Shown here in pieces: positions 12,641 to 26,147 of a DNA stretch of 63,123 bases. Position 1 is the stretch's first letter, and each line of letters opens with the position of its first letter. Under the pieces are notes generated by a model. That model saw only the letters and a list, made by a program, of their open reading frames with translations, did not search any database and was not told the DNA's origin. Made by a program: the position numbers and the translations under genes. The stretch comes from Lactifluus volemus (lineage: Eukaryota; Basidiomycota; Agaricomycetes; Russulales; Russulaceae): NCBI GenBank assembly GCA_022376515.1, contig WTXI01000213.1:1-63123 (forward strand), written 5' to 3'.

Positions 12641-12989
12641 CGGGGCAGCTCACGGGGCTGACCCATCGCCATCAATTCAATTTACAGAACTCTAAACGTT
12701 TCCCACGGGAGTGAACCCACTTTGCGAGCATCATCGCTATGTATTTCCTCTTTTGACTTCTATTCTTTTGGGCCTTATGGTTTCCTTTGTCTTGACACTC
12801 AAGCATTGCCACCCTTTTTTTCTACTTCATTTTGTTTTGCTTTCTCTGTAGCATCCTGTCAGAGGTTGACGCAGATGGCCTGCTTACTAATCATCCCTTA
12901 TCTGTCCGAATTAGTGACGCAGCCGCTCAAAGCACTTGTACAACTTGAATACACCGCCTTCCCGTGATATGTTATCATCGAAATGAAGC

Positions 12990-14442
12990 ATGGTTCTAGG
13001 ACGGGGTACGTGTTACGGGCTGCGCTCACAACGATGACTTATTGTAAGATGTAGTTACAATCGAGGCTCTTCCGGATGATGTCCTCCTAGACATCTTCGA
13101 ATTCTACATGTTCGAGCCGGATCTTCTACCCCTGTGGTATCAGCGCCAGAAATGCCAGTGGTATCCGCTAGTCCACGTGTGTCAAAGATGGCGATACCTC
13201 GTCTTTGCGTCTCCACGCCGTCTTGATCTGTGCATTTACTGCACCGACAGTACTCGTGTGAGGGAGAAGCTGGAAATCTGGCCTCCCTTTCCTATCAAAA
13301 TATTTTCGGAATCACTCAATCCTGGGGATAACATTATCGCTGCACTCGAGCACCCCGGCCGTGTACGCCAGATTTGGCTCTGTATCATCCACTCCCCACT
13401 GGACCGTTTGGTCGCAATGATGCAGGAGTCTTTTCCGCAACTGGAATTTCTTCATATCACGGTAGATGTTCAGTCCGATGAGACTGTTCCAGCACTTCCG
13501 ATTACGTTTTTAGGTGGATCTGCCTCACGTCTGCGATCAATCCATTTGGATTGCATTCCATTTCCGACATTACCTCGACTTCTCTTGTCTTGTAACGACC
13601 TTGTCAATCTTACCCTTTCGCGGATACCTCATTCTGGTTACATTTCATCCGAGACGATGGCCACATCTATTTCCACCTTGACCAGGCTCAAATACATCTT
13701 CATCGGCTTTGACTCTCCGACTTCTCTCCCTGATCTAGGAACCCAACGTCCACCTCTACTACCCCGTGCCAGTGCCGTGCTCCCCGCTCTCACCCAGTTT
13801 TGGTTCTTCGGGGTCAGCGAGTACTTGGAGGACCTCGTGGCCCGAATCAATGCTCCTCTGCTCCACACTGTCCGTATAACTCTCTTCAATCAGCCTATTT
13901 TTGGCACCCAACAACTCACTCGGTTCATTGGTCACGCACCGATGTTCATGTCGTACAATGAAGCAGAGATACTCTTCAAGAGCGGCGCTGTCTCAATAAA
14001 TTGTTCCTCAATAGAACAATATACTAGCGGATTCCTGAAATTGGATATCTCATCCATCGGGGGAGATTTGCAAGTCTCGTCCATGGCACAAATATGCAGC
14101 TGGTTTTCGTTCCTTATGTCCAGAGTTGAACGGCTCTACATCCAAGCACTCTATGGGCTGTTGACGGCTTTTCGAGCCGACATGCATAACACACATTGGC
14201 TAGAACTTTTCCACCCGTTTACTGCTGTCCAGGCCCTGTATCTACCTCTCCAGGTTTGGACACTCATCATGCCAGCTCTGCATGGGCTCAGTGGGAAATC
14301 AGTGTTACCTGCACTGGTTGAGCTATACCTGGAGGGGTATCAGGCACCTGGATCGGAGCCACAGGACATCAGTATCGAGCCATTTATAACTGCACGCCAG
14401 CGTTCCGGTCACCCTGTTGCTGTCCGCCGCTGGGTGGGATAG
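12990..14442 (+). CDS. F-box/LRR protein, copy A
   Basis: 467 residues. Exon 1 (12990-13005) encodes only MVLGR plus one base; a 49-nt intron (13006-13054) follows, then a single exon. The N-terminus is an F-box: IEALPDDVLLDIFEFY, then LVHVCQRWRYLVFASPRRLDL. That is the SKP1-binding fold of SCF ubiquitin-ligase receptors. The rest shows irregular leucine-rich repeats (TFLGGSASRLRSIHLDCIPF, LPRLLLSCNDLVNLTLSRI) and family blocks SEYLEDLVARINAPLL and FIGHAPMFMSYN. It ends in EPFITARQRSGHPVAV, shared by the whole array. Role inferred: substrate receptor of an SCF E3; substrate unknown. The start was chosen because the same leader exon is conserved in other copies and because the next in-frame Met lies inside the F-box. 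Confidence 0.85.
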
Positions 14443-15275
14443 GTTATGATATGAATATTATTTGGAACAAGGGCACATATAACTGTTGTCTATTCTGCTA
14501 GATTTTGATATTGTGTACAACCCTTTCCCGGTCGTAACCACACTTCTTATGCCATGTTGTATATTCTTGCTACTTTTATTAACCCGTCGTGCTCTCACTG
14601 TCACAGTATATCAAACTCATGTTGTATCACTGGAATACGCGCTCGATACACCATGATATGATTTATGTCCTTTCACAAGGCAGATTCTATTGTGGTTGTT
14701 ACCACCTTTGGAAATGCCATCAAGTCATTCATCACTACACGTCGACGTTCAGGCCACCCCTGTTGCTGTCCACGGCTGGGATACACGGTAAATGTAAGCA
14801 CGATTAAGTGAATGGGCGACAATAGCAGCGATGACGACGAACAGAGGGACGAGCGGAAGAAATCACGAGTGAGTGTGTCGTACCAGTGGATTTTTTCTCC
14901 CCGGCAGGCGTCGCTGTCTGCGACAACGGATTTATTACAAGCTGATGGCACTTTGTAACACGCAAAAGAAAGGACAGATCGTTGCTTGGTAGACATCCAA
15001 AACACATTGCCTACTGTGTCTGGGTGATTGTGCATGGAAGAATAAAAGACTGACTGTTGTAATCGTGCGATCTGATCTAACGATCGAGTCCATCCTGGTG
15101 GAGAACAAAGTTAATACCCAAAACCGAAAATGAAGTTGATGATTCTTGGCCGGTTCGACCGAGCATTCTCTGAAGGAAATTGAAACTCAGACGCGGGAGT
15201 AAAAGCTTTCTCTTTCTCTCCCCCTGTCGAAGTTCCAAGTTCCTCTAATAAAGCTTTCTTTCGGAAAGAGGTGGC
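14443..15275. other. 3' flank of copy A with an F-box C-terminal relic
   Basis: Downstream sequence (tctattctgctagat.. type) recurs after most F-box copies, so the duplicated unit includes the 3' flank. At 14718-14790 there is a decayed copy of the array's C-terminal coding end (cgtcgacgttc..ggccac). The stretch 14790-14930 resembles 38.15-38.25 kb. Confidence 0.5.
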
Positions 15276-16695
15276 ATGATTCGAGGACTCGGACGGGGTA
15301 CGTGTTATGGCCTGCTCTCACGACGATGACTTATTGTGAAGTATAGTTACAATTGAAGAACTCCCAGATGATGTCCTCCTAGATATCTTCGAATTCTACT
15401 TATCCGAGCCTCTCCCGTGGTATCGGCGCAGAACATGCCAGTGGTATCCGCTGGTCCACGTGTGCCAGAGATGGCGATACCTCGTCTTTGCATCCCCACT
15501 CCGTCTCGATCTGCGCCTTATATGCACAGACAGTAGTCCCGTGAGGGAGAAGTTGGATATCTGGCCCCCCTTGCTTATCAAAATATTGCCGAGAGGTTCT
15601 ATCACTCATGGGGATAACATCTATGCCGCGCTCGAGCATCCCAACCGCATACGCGAGATTTGTCTCTGGATTATCCACCCACTACTGGACAGTTTAGTCA
15701 CAATGATGCAGAAGCCTTTTCCAGAACTAGAATCGCTTTGTCTTGTGACAGATGATGAGCCTGTGCCAGTGGTTCCTAATACCTTTTTAGGTGGATCCGC
15801 CTCACGTCTACGGTCACTCGAGTTGAGTGGTATTCCATTTCCGACATTACCCAAACTTCTTTTGTCTTCCAATTGCCTTGTCGACCTCTCCTTTGACCGG
15901 ATACCACAGAGTGGTTACATTTCACCCGAGACGATGGCCGGATCTCTTTCCGGCTTGACCAGGCTCAAATCCTTTTCCATCGGTTTCAAATCCTCGGTCT
16001 CTTTTCCTGACCGACGTCCACCTCTGCCGACACGTGCTGTCCTCCCCGTTCTCACCCAGTTTCAGTTCTGTGGGCCCAGCGAGTACTTGGAGGACCTCCT
16101 GGCCCGAATCAATGCCCCTGTACTCCACACTTCCTGTATAGCTCTCTTCAATCAGCCCGTCTTTGGCACCCAGCAACTCACTCAGTTCATCGGTCACGCA
16201 CCGATGTTCATGTCGTACAATCAAGCAAAGATAGACTTGATGAGTGACGCCGTCTCAATAACTTGTTCCTCAATAGAACAATATAGCGGATATTTGAAAT
16301 TAGACATTCCATCTATCGAGGTACAAGTCCCGTCCATGGCACAAATATGCAGCCGGTTTTCGTTCCTTATGTCCAGAATTGAACGGCTCTATATCCAGGC
16401 ACCCTTTCGGCTGTCACGGTTGACGGCTTTTCGAGTCGACACACATTGGCGAGGACTTTTCCGCCCATTTACTGCTGTCCAGGCCCTGTATCTACATCTC
16501 CAGGTTTTGACACCCATCATGCAAGCTCTGCATGGGCTCAGTGAGGAATCAGTCACAGATGTATTACCTGCGCTGGTTGATCTATACCTGGAGGGGTATC
16601 AGGCACCTGGATCGGAGCTGCCAGACATCGAGCCGTTTATAACTGCACGACAGCATTCCGGTCACCCTGTCGTTGTCCGTTGCTGGAATAGGTAA
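15276..16695 (+). CDS. F-box/LRR protein, copy B
   Basis: 456 residues. The leader exon (15276-15297) is two codons longer than usual (MIRGLGR), followed by a 49-nt intron (15298-15346). F-box IEELPDDVLLDIFEFY with LVHVCQRWRYLVFASPLRLDL. The LRR body is closest to copy C: shared blocks DRRPPLPTRAVLPVLTQF and DAVSITCSSIEQYSG, and the same short spacer before SEYLEDLLARIN. It lacks several residues around 300-330 seen in copy A (IEVQVPSMAQIC instead of IGGDLQVSSMAQIC), an in-frame deletion. C-terminus EPFITARQHSGHPVVV. A retroposon lies about 280 bp downstream. Likely SCF receptor; target unknown. Confidence 0.85.
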
Positions 16696-16962
16696 TGACA
16701 TGAATATTAATCGGAACAGGGGCACAGATGACTATTGTCTATTCTACTAGATTTCGATGCTGTCTACAACCTTTTCTGAGTCATACCTACATGATTTAAC
16801 TCAGTTGTACCACTGGCATGCACACTCAATATGATTTATGCCCTTTACGAGGCAGAGTCTATGGTAGTTGTTGCTACTCTTGGAAATGTGCGTTTCTCAC
16901 AGCTCTCGTGTCCGAATACTTTGATACCTTCATGCCTGTACTACTAGTATATGCTATAGTAC

Positions 16963-16974
16963 TACACTAGACTG

Positions 16975-17006
<32 letters not shown>

Positions 17007-17161
17007 GCATTTGTATCCCGCAACATGTGACTATGACAAAGACGCGGTCCCTATGGGTACAGGAATGGATCAGGCGGCGGGGGGAGTGTGGGTGAGGTAT
17101 AACGTTGGGCTGGACGGAAGGATGGCTGTTTTGGGGGCGGGGAAGGGTACACTAGACTGTT
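16963..17161 (-). mobile_element. retroposon insertion with poly(A) tail and 14-bp target-site duplication
   Basis: The 14-mer tacactagactgtt occurs at 16963-16976 and again at 17148-17161. Between them, a run of 26 T begins at 16975, overlapping the end of the left repeat, followed by about 150 bp of sequence unlike its surroundings. Read on the minus strand this is a body of about 150 bp ending in a poly(A) tail and flanked by a direct repeat: the signature of LINE-mediated insertion (a SINE or a 5'-truncated element). No tRNA-like head recognised. Confidence 0.75.
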
Positions 17162-17460
17162 GAGACGGGTCGGTAGCGCGGGAACATTCCCGGGCAGTAC
17201 GGACAGTGTCACGGACCGGATCTAACCGGTCCAAGCGTACAATGTAGATAACTGTAACTGTAGTATAATTGATTTAATACATCCTTAGCATTGTGCACGC
17301 TCCCTATTCTCTCAGAAAGGACAACAATACTATTATGTTTATTGTACATCTATTGTATGAGGCCCTAGGCTAATGCACACTGCTTCTATGTATTTAAAGG
17401 ACATTTCCCAGCTGCACATCACTTCAGTCTCTTACACATTACCTTGCTTGCAAGGTATTC
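17162..17460. other. non-coding spacer between retroposon and LTR-like repeat
   Basis: No gene seen. AT-richer DNA with no resemblance to the F-box flanks. Confidence 0.35.
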
Positions 17461-17675
17461 TGTAAAAGTCGAAAGTCGCCTTCTTACTAATCCGGTTAGT
17501 AATCCTCTTCACGTGGTATTTTTCCCTATATTGGCCATCCGTCCTGCTTCTTCGGGTCTTCCGTCCCTTTTTCCGCTCGTTCACCTACTTAATCTGTACG
17601 TCCCGCGACATAGAAAACATTTGTTCTTGCTTGTAACAAGTATGTTATTCACACGCTCCGATTCGTTACCATGCA
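17461..17675 (+). repeat. LTR-like dispersed repeat, copy 1
   Basis: About 215 bp starting TGTAAAAGTCGAAAGTCGCC and ending near cgttaccatgc. Closely similar copies lie at 34461-34667 (same strand) and 31908-32115 (inverted). It contains the palindrome ttactaatccggttagtaa. It starts with TG and ends near CA, as solo LTRs do, but no flanking duplication, primer site or internal gene was seen. A frame stays open in all three copies. Confidence 0.55.
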
Positions 17676-18389
17676 TTAGCAATTGTTGGGGAGGGTAATT
17701 TCGAAACTGCATTCTCACACCCGCTAGCCTTCACTCGCACATTTCTCCTCGTCCCTCAATTCCTGGATATCGACATCGACGTTACGACCTTCTTGAAGAG
17801 GTGTCATCTGTGACACATTGGAAGAGCGTTAGGGCGTCTGAGGGCGTCTGGACGGTGCTTTCCTGCCAGGCTTGGTGATGTGCGTTTACCATAATAAGGG
17901 GGGCCCCATCGCGTGGTGTCCGTCCTTGGCATCAAAATTGCGCTGACATCGCACTTGCGTTTGTAGGAGCTTCTGATGCCTGCGATAGGCACTATCGTAG
18001 TGTCCCACGATCGCGTCACTGCCTCAGCTAGCACCAGCGCCTCAGCATTCAAATATTCCACCCGTTGATGCGCTACCTCGATACCGCCACAATCACTTCC
18101 TCGGTCTCGCATGTGCCCCTTGGTATTTCCCGTGTGAAAGTGGTTATCACGACAACCCCGGTGGAACAACGCCAGGCGCGTGTGGCCACGATTTTTCTGA
18201 GTACGCCACAATGGTGTTCAGAATGTTCGTGTTTTTATTTCGCGCCTGCTCGACCCTTCCCATCGCTAACCTTCATCAGCCAACAGAAGTGCAACAGCCA
18301 TAGGCGTAACTGGCGTTTCCGAGGTCGCAGAAGGGCCCGCACCACTAGCACAATACAACCGCGCCCCACGTGGCGCGCAAGTACTTGAT
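17676..18389. other. region before the WD40 pseudogene, no gene resolved
   Basis: Several short frames on both strands but no convincing domain. It could include the decayed upstream part of the F-box/WD40 pseudogene, which I could not align by eye. Confidence 0.35.
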
Positions 18390-19135
18390 TTGCAGGGGCT
18401 CGACAATCTCTTGCCTCTTTCCATTCTTGTGGTGCTGGCACTGGATGCACAGTGGAATGCCTCCGGCCGGGCAAAGAGTGCACGCAGCGACGTGGCCAGC
18501 GCGTGGGGCCAGCCCAGCGTGCTGGTTGTCAGCGGCGGATGTGACAAAGTCTGTGCGCGTGTAGGACTTGGTAACCAGGTAGGTTTTTCTATTGCCTCTT
18601 GTCGCAAGTCTTTCTGATCTGCGTGATGGGGCAAAACGTGGATGGTTGGTTAGATTCTCACTATACGGCTTTTGTCTTTTGTAGACATACCTCAACCGTG
18701 CGCTATCTCAAAGTGCTGCTCAATCGACCAATTGTGGTGAGCGGCTCTTGCCATGACACGCTGCGAGTGTGGGATGTACAACATGGGCGAATGCTGCACG
18801 TCCTAACCGGGCACGTGGGCAGCGTGTGCTCGCTTGATGTGTGCGGGAACTGAGTTGTTAGTGAGAATTACGATTGCACTTGCTGAGTACGCCACTCTTT
18901 GTCTTTTTTTTCAGGTGCCGATTGGTGAGTAGCTCTGGGATGTGGATACAAGTGAATGTCTGCAGGTTTTCTGAGGACACTTCAACCAGATGTATGCCGT
19001 AGTGTTTGATGGAAAGATTGTAGCTTCTGGTGGCCTAGACACCACTGTGCACCTGTGGGACGTTGAGAATGTGAACACAGCGAACTATTTGAGTCCTTTG
19101 GGAGCACAGGACGGCATTGATACCTGGGGCCACTG
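18390..19135 (+). pseudogene. F-box/WD40 (CDC4/POP1-like) pseudogene fragment
   Basis: Consecutive WD40 blades read across different frames: VLVVSGGCDKV near 18515; TSTVRYLKVLLNRPIVVSGS with DTLRVWDVQHGRMLHVL and TGHVGSVCSLDVCGN at 18690-18850; WDVDTSECLQVF, a stop, then GHFNQMYAVVFDGKIVASGG and LDTTVHLWDVE at 18935-19080. These match the C-terminal propeller of SCF receptors of the Cdc4/Fbw7 type. Stop codons, frame changes and the missing N-terminal F-box show it is dead. One spliceable gap remains near 18560-18690. Confidence 0.65.
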
Positions 19136-19378
19136 AACTTATGAGGGAATCATTTGATCAATGCCGATGAGCATGGAACGTAGGTCAGATGCAAACAATA
19201 GAGATGACAACGCCAACGGTCAGATACTCAAACTCTCAAGCTGATGGGTCACCCGATGACCTGCACTGCAAATTCAAGCAAGGTTGAGGCCGACACCGTC
19301 GGCGCTTCTAGTCGACTGAACGCTATCTAATCTAGCATTATCTAATCTACCTCAACCGCTGCGTTTCATCATAGATAG

Positions 19379-19615
19379 CTGCAGTTCTAAATTGTCAAGT
19401 AAAATTATACTCAATGGCTATTACAGTTGAAGGAGGAGTCAAGAGAAAGAGAAAGAAGAGATATAAGAGCTATCTGTGCTCTGAGGCTGGACATGTATGT
19501 CCGTAATACATAGGCGTGGGGGAGGAGCCTATGAACAAGACAAAGCCTGGCGCTCTACGTCTTTCGACACTTGCAAGTTGAGCGAAAGCGATCCCCGAAA
19601 TCCAAGTCCCGTATG
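19379..19615. repeat. dispersed 240-bp repeat, copy 1
   Basis: This stretch (gcgctctacgtctttcgaca.. region and the purine-rich agaaagagaaagaagagat) recurs at about 29819-30065 in the same orientation with small differences. It marks one boundary of a duplicated segment and lies between the WD40 pseudogene and the glucoamylase gene. Confidence 0.6.
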
Positions 19616-19837
19616 GTGTCGAATCACATTTGCTTTTAGTCGGCCAGATTAATCAGCAACCCCGCCTGTTTCTCTCTATCATTGGGAGTAGCTCAAGTCA
19701 GGTGGCGTCTCACAAGCCTTTGTCATGATTCTCTCAAAGGGCCAGGTTCCAACTTTAAAACTACTGAATCAAGGGTCCTATCAACCTACAACTGCATCGT
19801 GAACATAACACAAGAAAGAAACTCTCTGCCTCAACGT

Positions 19838-22135
<2,298 letters not shown>

Positions 22136-22362
22136 GATTGCGTTTTGGGCAACGAGGGCGGGAAGTGCGCAACTTGTGCATATATATGCTCATTACTATG
22201 ACCATTACCGCATTGATACGTCATAAGAGGTACTCCACTCAACTTCAATACAATCCGCGTACCTGTGCAATATAGCACGGAATAGAGTCGGGACAGTGGG
22301 TGGACCGGGCCGGGTCTGGACAAGGCGGAGATGACCAGATATGGGAGTAGTGCCTCACTCAG
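22136..22362. promoter_or_regulatory. divergent spacer upstream of glucoamylase
   Basis: Short spacer between the glucoamylase start (minus) and the PA-domain fragment (plus). It should carry the glucoamylase promoter. No specific binding motif claimed. Confidence 0.3.
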
Positions 22363-22970
22363 TTGCGTCCTTGCCGATTCCTCACTTCAGATATCGCATA
22401 TACTCATTTTGGCTCTAGCTCTACATGCCCGCGCCCATCCATTTCGTTTAGTAAGGTCTCAACTACAGTTCAAAAATTTCAGGACCAGTCCTGGCTTTGG
22501 GGTTGGGCATGGGGCACCGACACCACCGTCTCTGTCGTAGATCACTCTCCACCCGTCATATTCCTCTCCAGGCCTGCAGGTTTTGGCGCGGATCTTTCCG
22601 ATCCACTTTTAGGCTATGTCATCCCGCTCAACGCGTTCACAGTCCCTTGTTCAAACGGGACAACCACTTCCCACTTCGACTCGCCTAACCTCGGATGCCC
22701 TTCGCTATGTAGCATCGATCCGAACATTCCTGAACGATTGGAACCGTGGATTGCTCTTGTGCAGCGCGGAGCTTGTCAATTCGTGTCCAAGGCGAGGGAG
22801 GCACAGAAATTGGGTGCTAAAGCAATTGTCGTCGGTGGGGAGGATCCTGCCATTTCTGGAAAGCCCGATACGCTTGTGAACATGTTCAGCCCAGGTGAGT
22901 CCCCTACTTTGTATAAATGTTCTGTATGTCTCACACCCTCAATAAAGAGGATGCCTCAGACATCACCATG
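22363..22970 (+). pseudogene. PA-domain/RING E3 ligase gene, 3'-truncated
   Basis: Matches the N-terminal lumenal half of membrane-anchored RING E3 ligases of the RNF13 type. WLWGWAWGTDTTVSVVDHSP and PLLGYVIPLNAFTVPCSNGT precede a protease-associated (PA) domain: LEPWIALVQRGACQFVSKAR, AQKLGAKAIVVGGEDP, DTLVNMFSP. A GT-AG intron (about 22895-22954) then gives EDASDIT, where this family continues into its transmembrane and RING parts. Here similarity stops at about 22968 and sequence of the repeated DUF7770-like unit begins. No membrane helix or RING remains. A fusion transcript is possible but a working E3 is unlikely. Confidence 0.6.
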
Positions 22971-23300
22971 CTAGCCAAAGAGTTCACTACGACCCAGCTC
23001 TACAATATTCTGGTCGCTGAGAATCATTACCGGTACAACGGAACCGGAAGTAGCTGTCTGGCCTGGACGACCGCGTTGGTGAAGCTCCTTGAGACTAAAG
23101 GGATTTTTCCTAAAGGTTCCGTGACGAGAAGGTGGTGGCGGAGGTTCGCGCTGATAACAAGTGTTTGGTGGCGGTGCCAAGTTCTACGAATGAGCATCAG
23201 ATTGTCCTACCAAACCTTATCCAGTCTGAATGAGGACAATACAGCGCCGTATTCGTTCGACCAAAGTACAAGCCTGGTGACAGCTACCTTTCCTCCTTGA
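22968..23300 (+). pseudogene. DUF7770-like fragment, copy 1
   Basis: Reads AKEFTTTQLYNILVAENHYR, YNGTGSSCLAWTTALVKLLE and KGIFPKGSV, resembling a basidiomycete hypothetical family with a GSGCxxWT core (probably DUF7770-related; low certainty on the name). The frame breaks after GSVTRRW; the later part (NEDNTAPYSFD) is out of register with copies 2 and 3. The left junction with the PA-domain fragment is at about 22968. Confidence 0.45.
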
Positions 23301-24165
23301 AATATGCCAGTGGCCCACAGATAAAAGGGACCAACGCCTTCCAAACCTGGTCTTTCGTTCCACTGACCGTGTCATCCTCAATCTGCCACCGCATCGCCAC
23401 ATATTCAAACCACGGCGGATAATATTTTGCCCATCCTCAGTCGACGACCCAAAGGCGGACCATCTTCCCCCATGACGACGTTTCGAAAGGTTGAGATCCT
23501 GATGTGTGAGAGCGAGAGGTTCGGAGAATAAATCGTTCCTCGAGGGGCCATCTTGAGGCAATTTGTAGGCGTCCGTCACCGTCTGGGGGCGCTCGTTAAA
23601 AAGGGCCGAGGGTTCAGAATAGAATACGAGGCGAATAGACCGCGATGAGATAGAGCTTGACCAGATATGGGGGTTCACATATCCGTGCTCATTGCGCGCT
23701 CAATGGGCCAGGCGCACGCTTTCAGGCGCGGACATAGCAGCGCAATGTAAAAGCCACGCGGATTTTCCGTCACGTCGAAAAGGTGGGCCAAACGTGAGCC
23801 AGCATTGGACCTGGGATGTAGTCCATGACGATAAAGGAGTCCCATTGACGTTTCACATCGCGGTGGACGCGTAGGACGGGGATGGTTGTCTCTGAGAAAA
23901 GAAGGTCAAGGTCGAGCGCGTTCGCTTCCGAGACGTCTGCAGCATCTTCGTCCAAGGCTTGGCGACTGTGCTGGCGGTCAATCTGACGACACCGGCGTCT
24001 GGGTCTAGTTTGGAGGAGGTCGACGTCCGACAGCTGGAGACACATGTACAGTAGAATTTACTCACGAGGATGCTCCTCTGTGGTCTCTTGTCCGTCGATC
24101 GGCTGTGGAGTGATTGAAGTGACGAAGGGTGGGGCGATCGCTCGCTAACAAACTCAATACCCAAA
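23217..24165 (-). pseudogene. APH-type phosphotransferase relic, copy 1
   Basis: Pieces of a fungal aminoglycoside-phosphotransferase/choline-kinase-like enzyme in shifting frames: DAGVVRLTAS, DVSEANALDLDLLFSETTIP, WDSFIVMDYIPGPMLAHVWP, ALFNERPQTVTDAYKLPQDG, PSRNDLFSEPLALTHQDLNL. The catalytic motif HQDLN is present, but the frame shifts by one base directly after it, before the RNVV-GEDG block. The segment after the DWAWAG position is missing. Not functional. Copies 2 and 3 carry the same shift. Confidence 0.6.
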
Positions 24166-24284
24166 ATGAAGATGATGGCTTTTGGTAGGCTTCCTAACCC
24201 TTCATCAGACTAAACCTATTGAAAATTCAAGCTATCCAAGTGTTAGCATAGTAGGGTGACTCCAGGGCCCACTTGCTTGTATGT

Positions 24285-24720
24285 ACTTTGCAGTGCCTTT
24301 TCCACAGCGTAATGGTCGCGCTCGAACTCCTGGGGCTTACGATTCCTTTCTGCAATCATTAAAATTTGCGATTTGCTGCGTGCAAGCTGTGTTGGGCAAT
24401 CATCAACGAGTTTCAACGTGGATAAAGACGTGCCACCAAGCAGGGATCTCTCGCGCGTCTCTGCTTGAGAACATTCTGAAGCACTTTCGCGCCTCCCCGG
24501 ATAGGTCTGAATGCAAATATAAATGGGGTTCCGGGAGAGGTTTTAAATGAAATATGGACACGCCCTTGCAAGAGCACGACTTGAGCTCCATACGTAGCGA
24601 CAAGCATGTCGAGCGCTTCCACGGCACAAACAACGCAATACAATGCCAGACGGGAACACCGATCCAAATGGGATGCGCACCCTCTACTAGGAGGATTCGG
24701 AAAGGCGTGGTACGTTACCG
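24285..24720 (-). pseudogene. SDS3-like gene relic 2
   Basis: Copy of the 51.6-52.1 kb region of the intact SDS3-like gene (ggtcgcgctcg block, cgcgcgtctctgcttgaga block, gaatgcaaatat block), with indels and lost frames. It ends close to the leader exon of F-box copy C. Confidence 0.6.
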
Positions 24721-24733
24721 GAAGGAATCAGGA

Positions 24734-26147
24734 ATGAATCGAGGACGAGGTACGTGTTACGGCCTGCTCTCACAACGGTGACTTATGGTAAAGTGTAGTT
24801 ACAATCGAGGCACTCCCAGATGATGTCCTCCTGGACATATTCGAATCCTACATATCGCGCTCTGAGAATCCGCACAAGGAGTGGCATCCGCTGGTACATG
24901 TGTGCCAAAGATGGCGATACCTCGTCTTTGCATCCCCACTCCGTCTCGATCTGCGCCTTATCTGCACAGACAGTAGTCCCGTGAGGGAGAAGTTGGATAT
25001 CTGGCCCCCCTTGCTCATCGAAATATGGTCGAGATCTTCCAATCTTGGGGATAACATCATTGCCGCACTCGAGCACTCCGATCGCATACGCGAGATTTGT
25101 CTCTGGAGCATTTACTCACCACTGGACCGTTTAATTCCAATGATGCAGAAACCTTTTCCAGAACTAGAATCGCTTTATCTTGCGACAGAGGATCCTGAGA
25201 CTGTGCCAGCGCTTCCTAATACCTTTCTAGGTGGATACTCCCCACGTCTACGGTCACTCCAGTTAGATGGCATTCCATTTCCGACATTACCCAAACTTCT
25301 TTTATCTTCCAACTGCCTTGTCGATCTCACCCTTGACCGGATACCGCAGAATGGTTACATTTCACCCGAGACGATGGCCGGATCTCTCTCCGCCTTGACC
25401 AAGCTCTACTACCTTTCCATCGGTTTCAAATCCCCGATCTCTTTTCCTGACCGACGTCCACCTACGCCGACACGTGCTGTCCTCCCCGTTCTCACCCTGT
25501 TTTGGTTCTGTGGGCCCAGCGAGTACTTGGAGGACCTCGTGGCCCGAATCAATGCCCCTATACTCCACACTGCCCGTATAGCTCTCTTCAATCAGCCCAT
25601 CGGTGGTACCCAACAACTCGCTCAGTTCATCGGTCATGCACCGATGTTCATGTCGTATAATCGGGCAAATATAGACTTTATGAGTGACGCCGTCTCAATA
25701 TATTGTTCCTCAATAGAAGGACATAATCGATGTTTGAAATTAGACATTCCATCTATCGAGGGAGATTTACAAGTCCCGTCCATGGCACAAATATGCAGAC
25801 AGCTTTCGTTCCTTATGTCCAGAATTGAACGGCTCTACATCCTAGCACCCTCTCAACTGTTGACGGCTTTTCGAGCCGACATGGATGACACACATTGGCG
25901 AGAACTTTTCTGCCCATTTACTGCTGTCCAGACCCTGTATCTCCTCACCATTCACCAGTTTTGGACACCCATCGTGCAAGCTCTGCATGGGCTCGGTGAG
26001 GAATCAGTCACAGATGTATTACCTGCGCTGGTTGATCTATACCTGGAGGGGTATCAGGCATCTGGATCGGAGCTACAGGACATTGAGCCGTTGATAACTG
26101 CACGCCAGCATTCCGGTCACCCTGTTGTCGTCCACCGCTGGGAATAA
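24734..26147 (+). CDS. F-box/LRR protein, copy C
   Basis: 454 residues. Leader exon 24734-24749 (MNRGR plus one base), 49-nt intron 24750-24798. F-box IEALPDDVLLDIFESYISRS, then LVHVCQRWRYLVFASPLRL. LRR body with LPKLLLSSNCLVDLTLDRI, SEYLEDLVARINAPILHTAR, FIGHAPMFMSYNRANIDF. C-terminus EPLITARQHSGHPVVVHRWE. The first 280 bases of exon 2 are nearly identical to the split copy E/F, so those two diverged recently. Promoter flank ggaaaggcgtggtacgttac is shared with copies E and I. Inferred SCF substrate receptor. Confidence 0.85.

Noticed and set aside
16975..17000. Poly(T) run as a simple microsatellite
   Set aside because: The flanking 14-bp direct duplication makes it the tail of a retroposon on the other strand.
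17444..17698. 84-aa frame over the LTR-like repeat as a small gene
   Set aside because: It belongs to a dispersed repeat. Openness in three copies is noted as a finding, but no start, promoter or homologue supports a gene.
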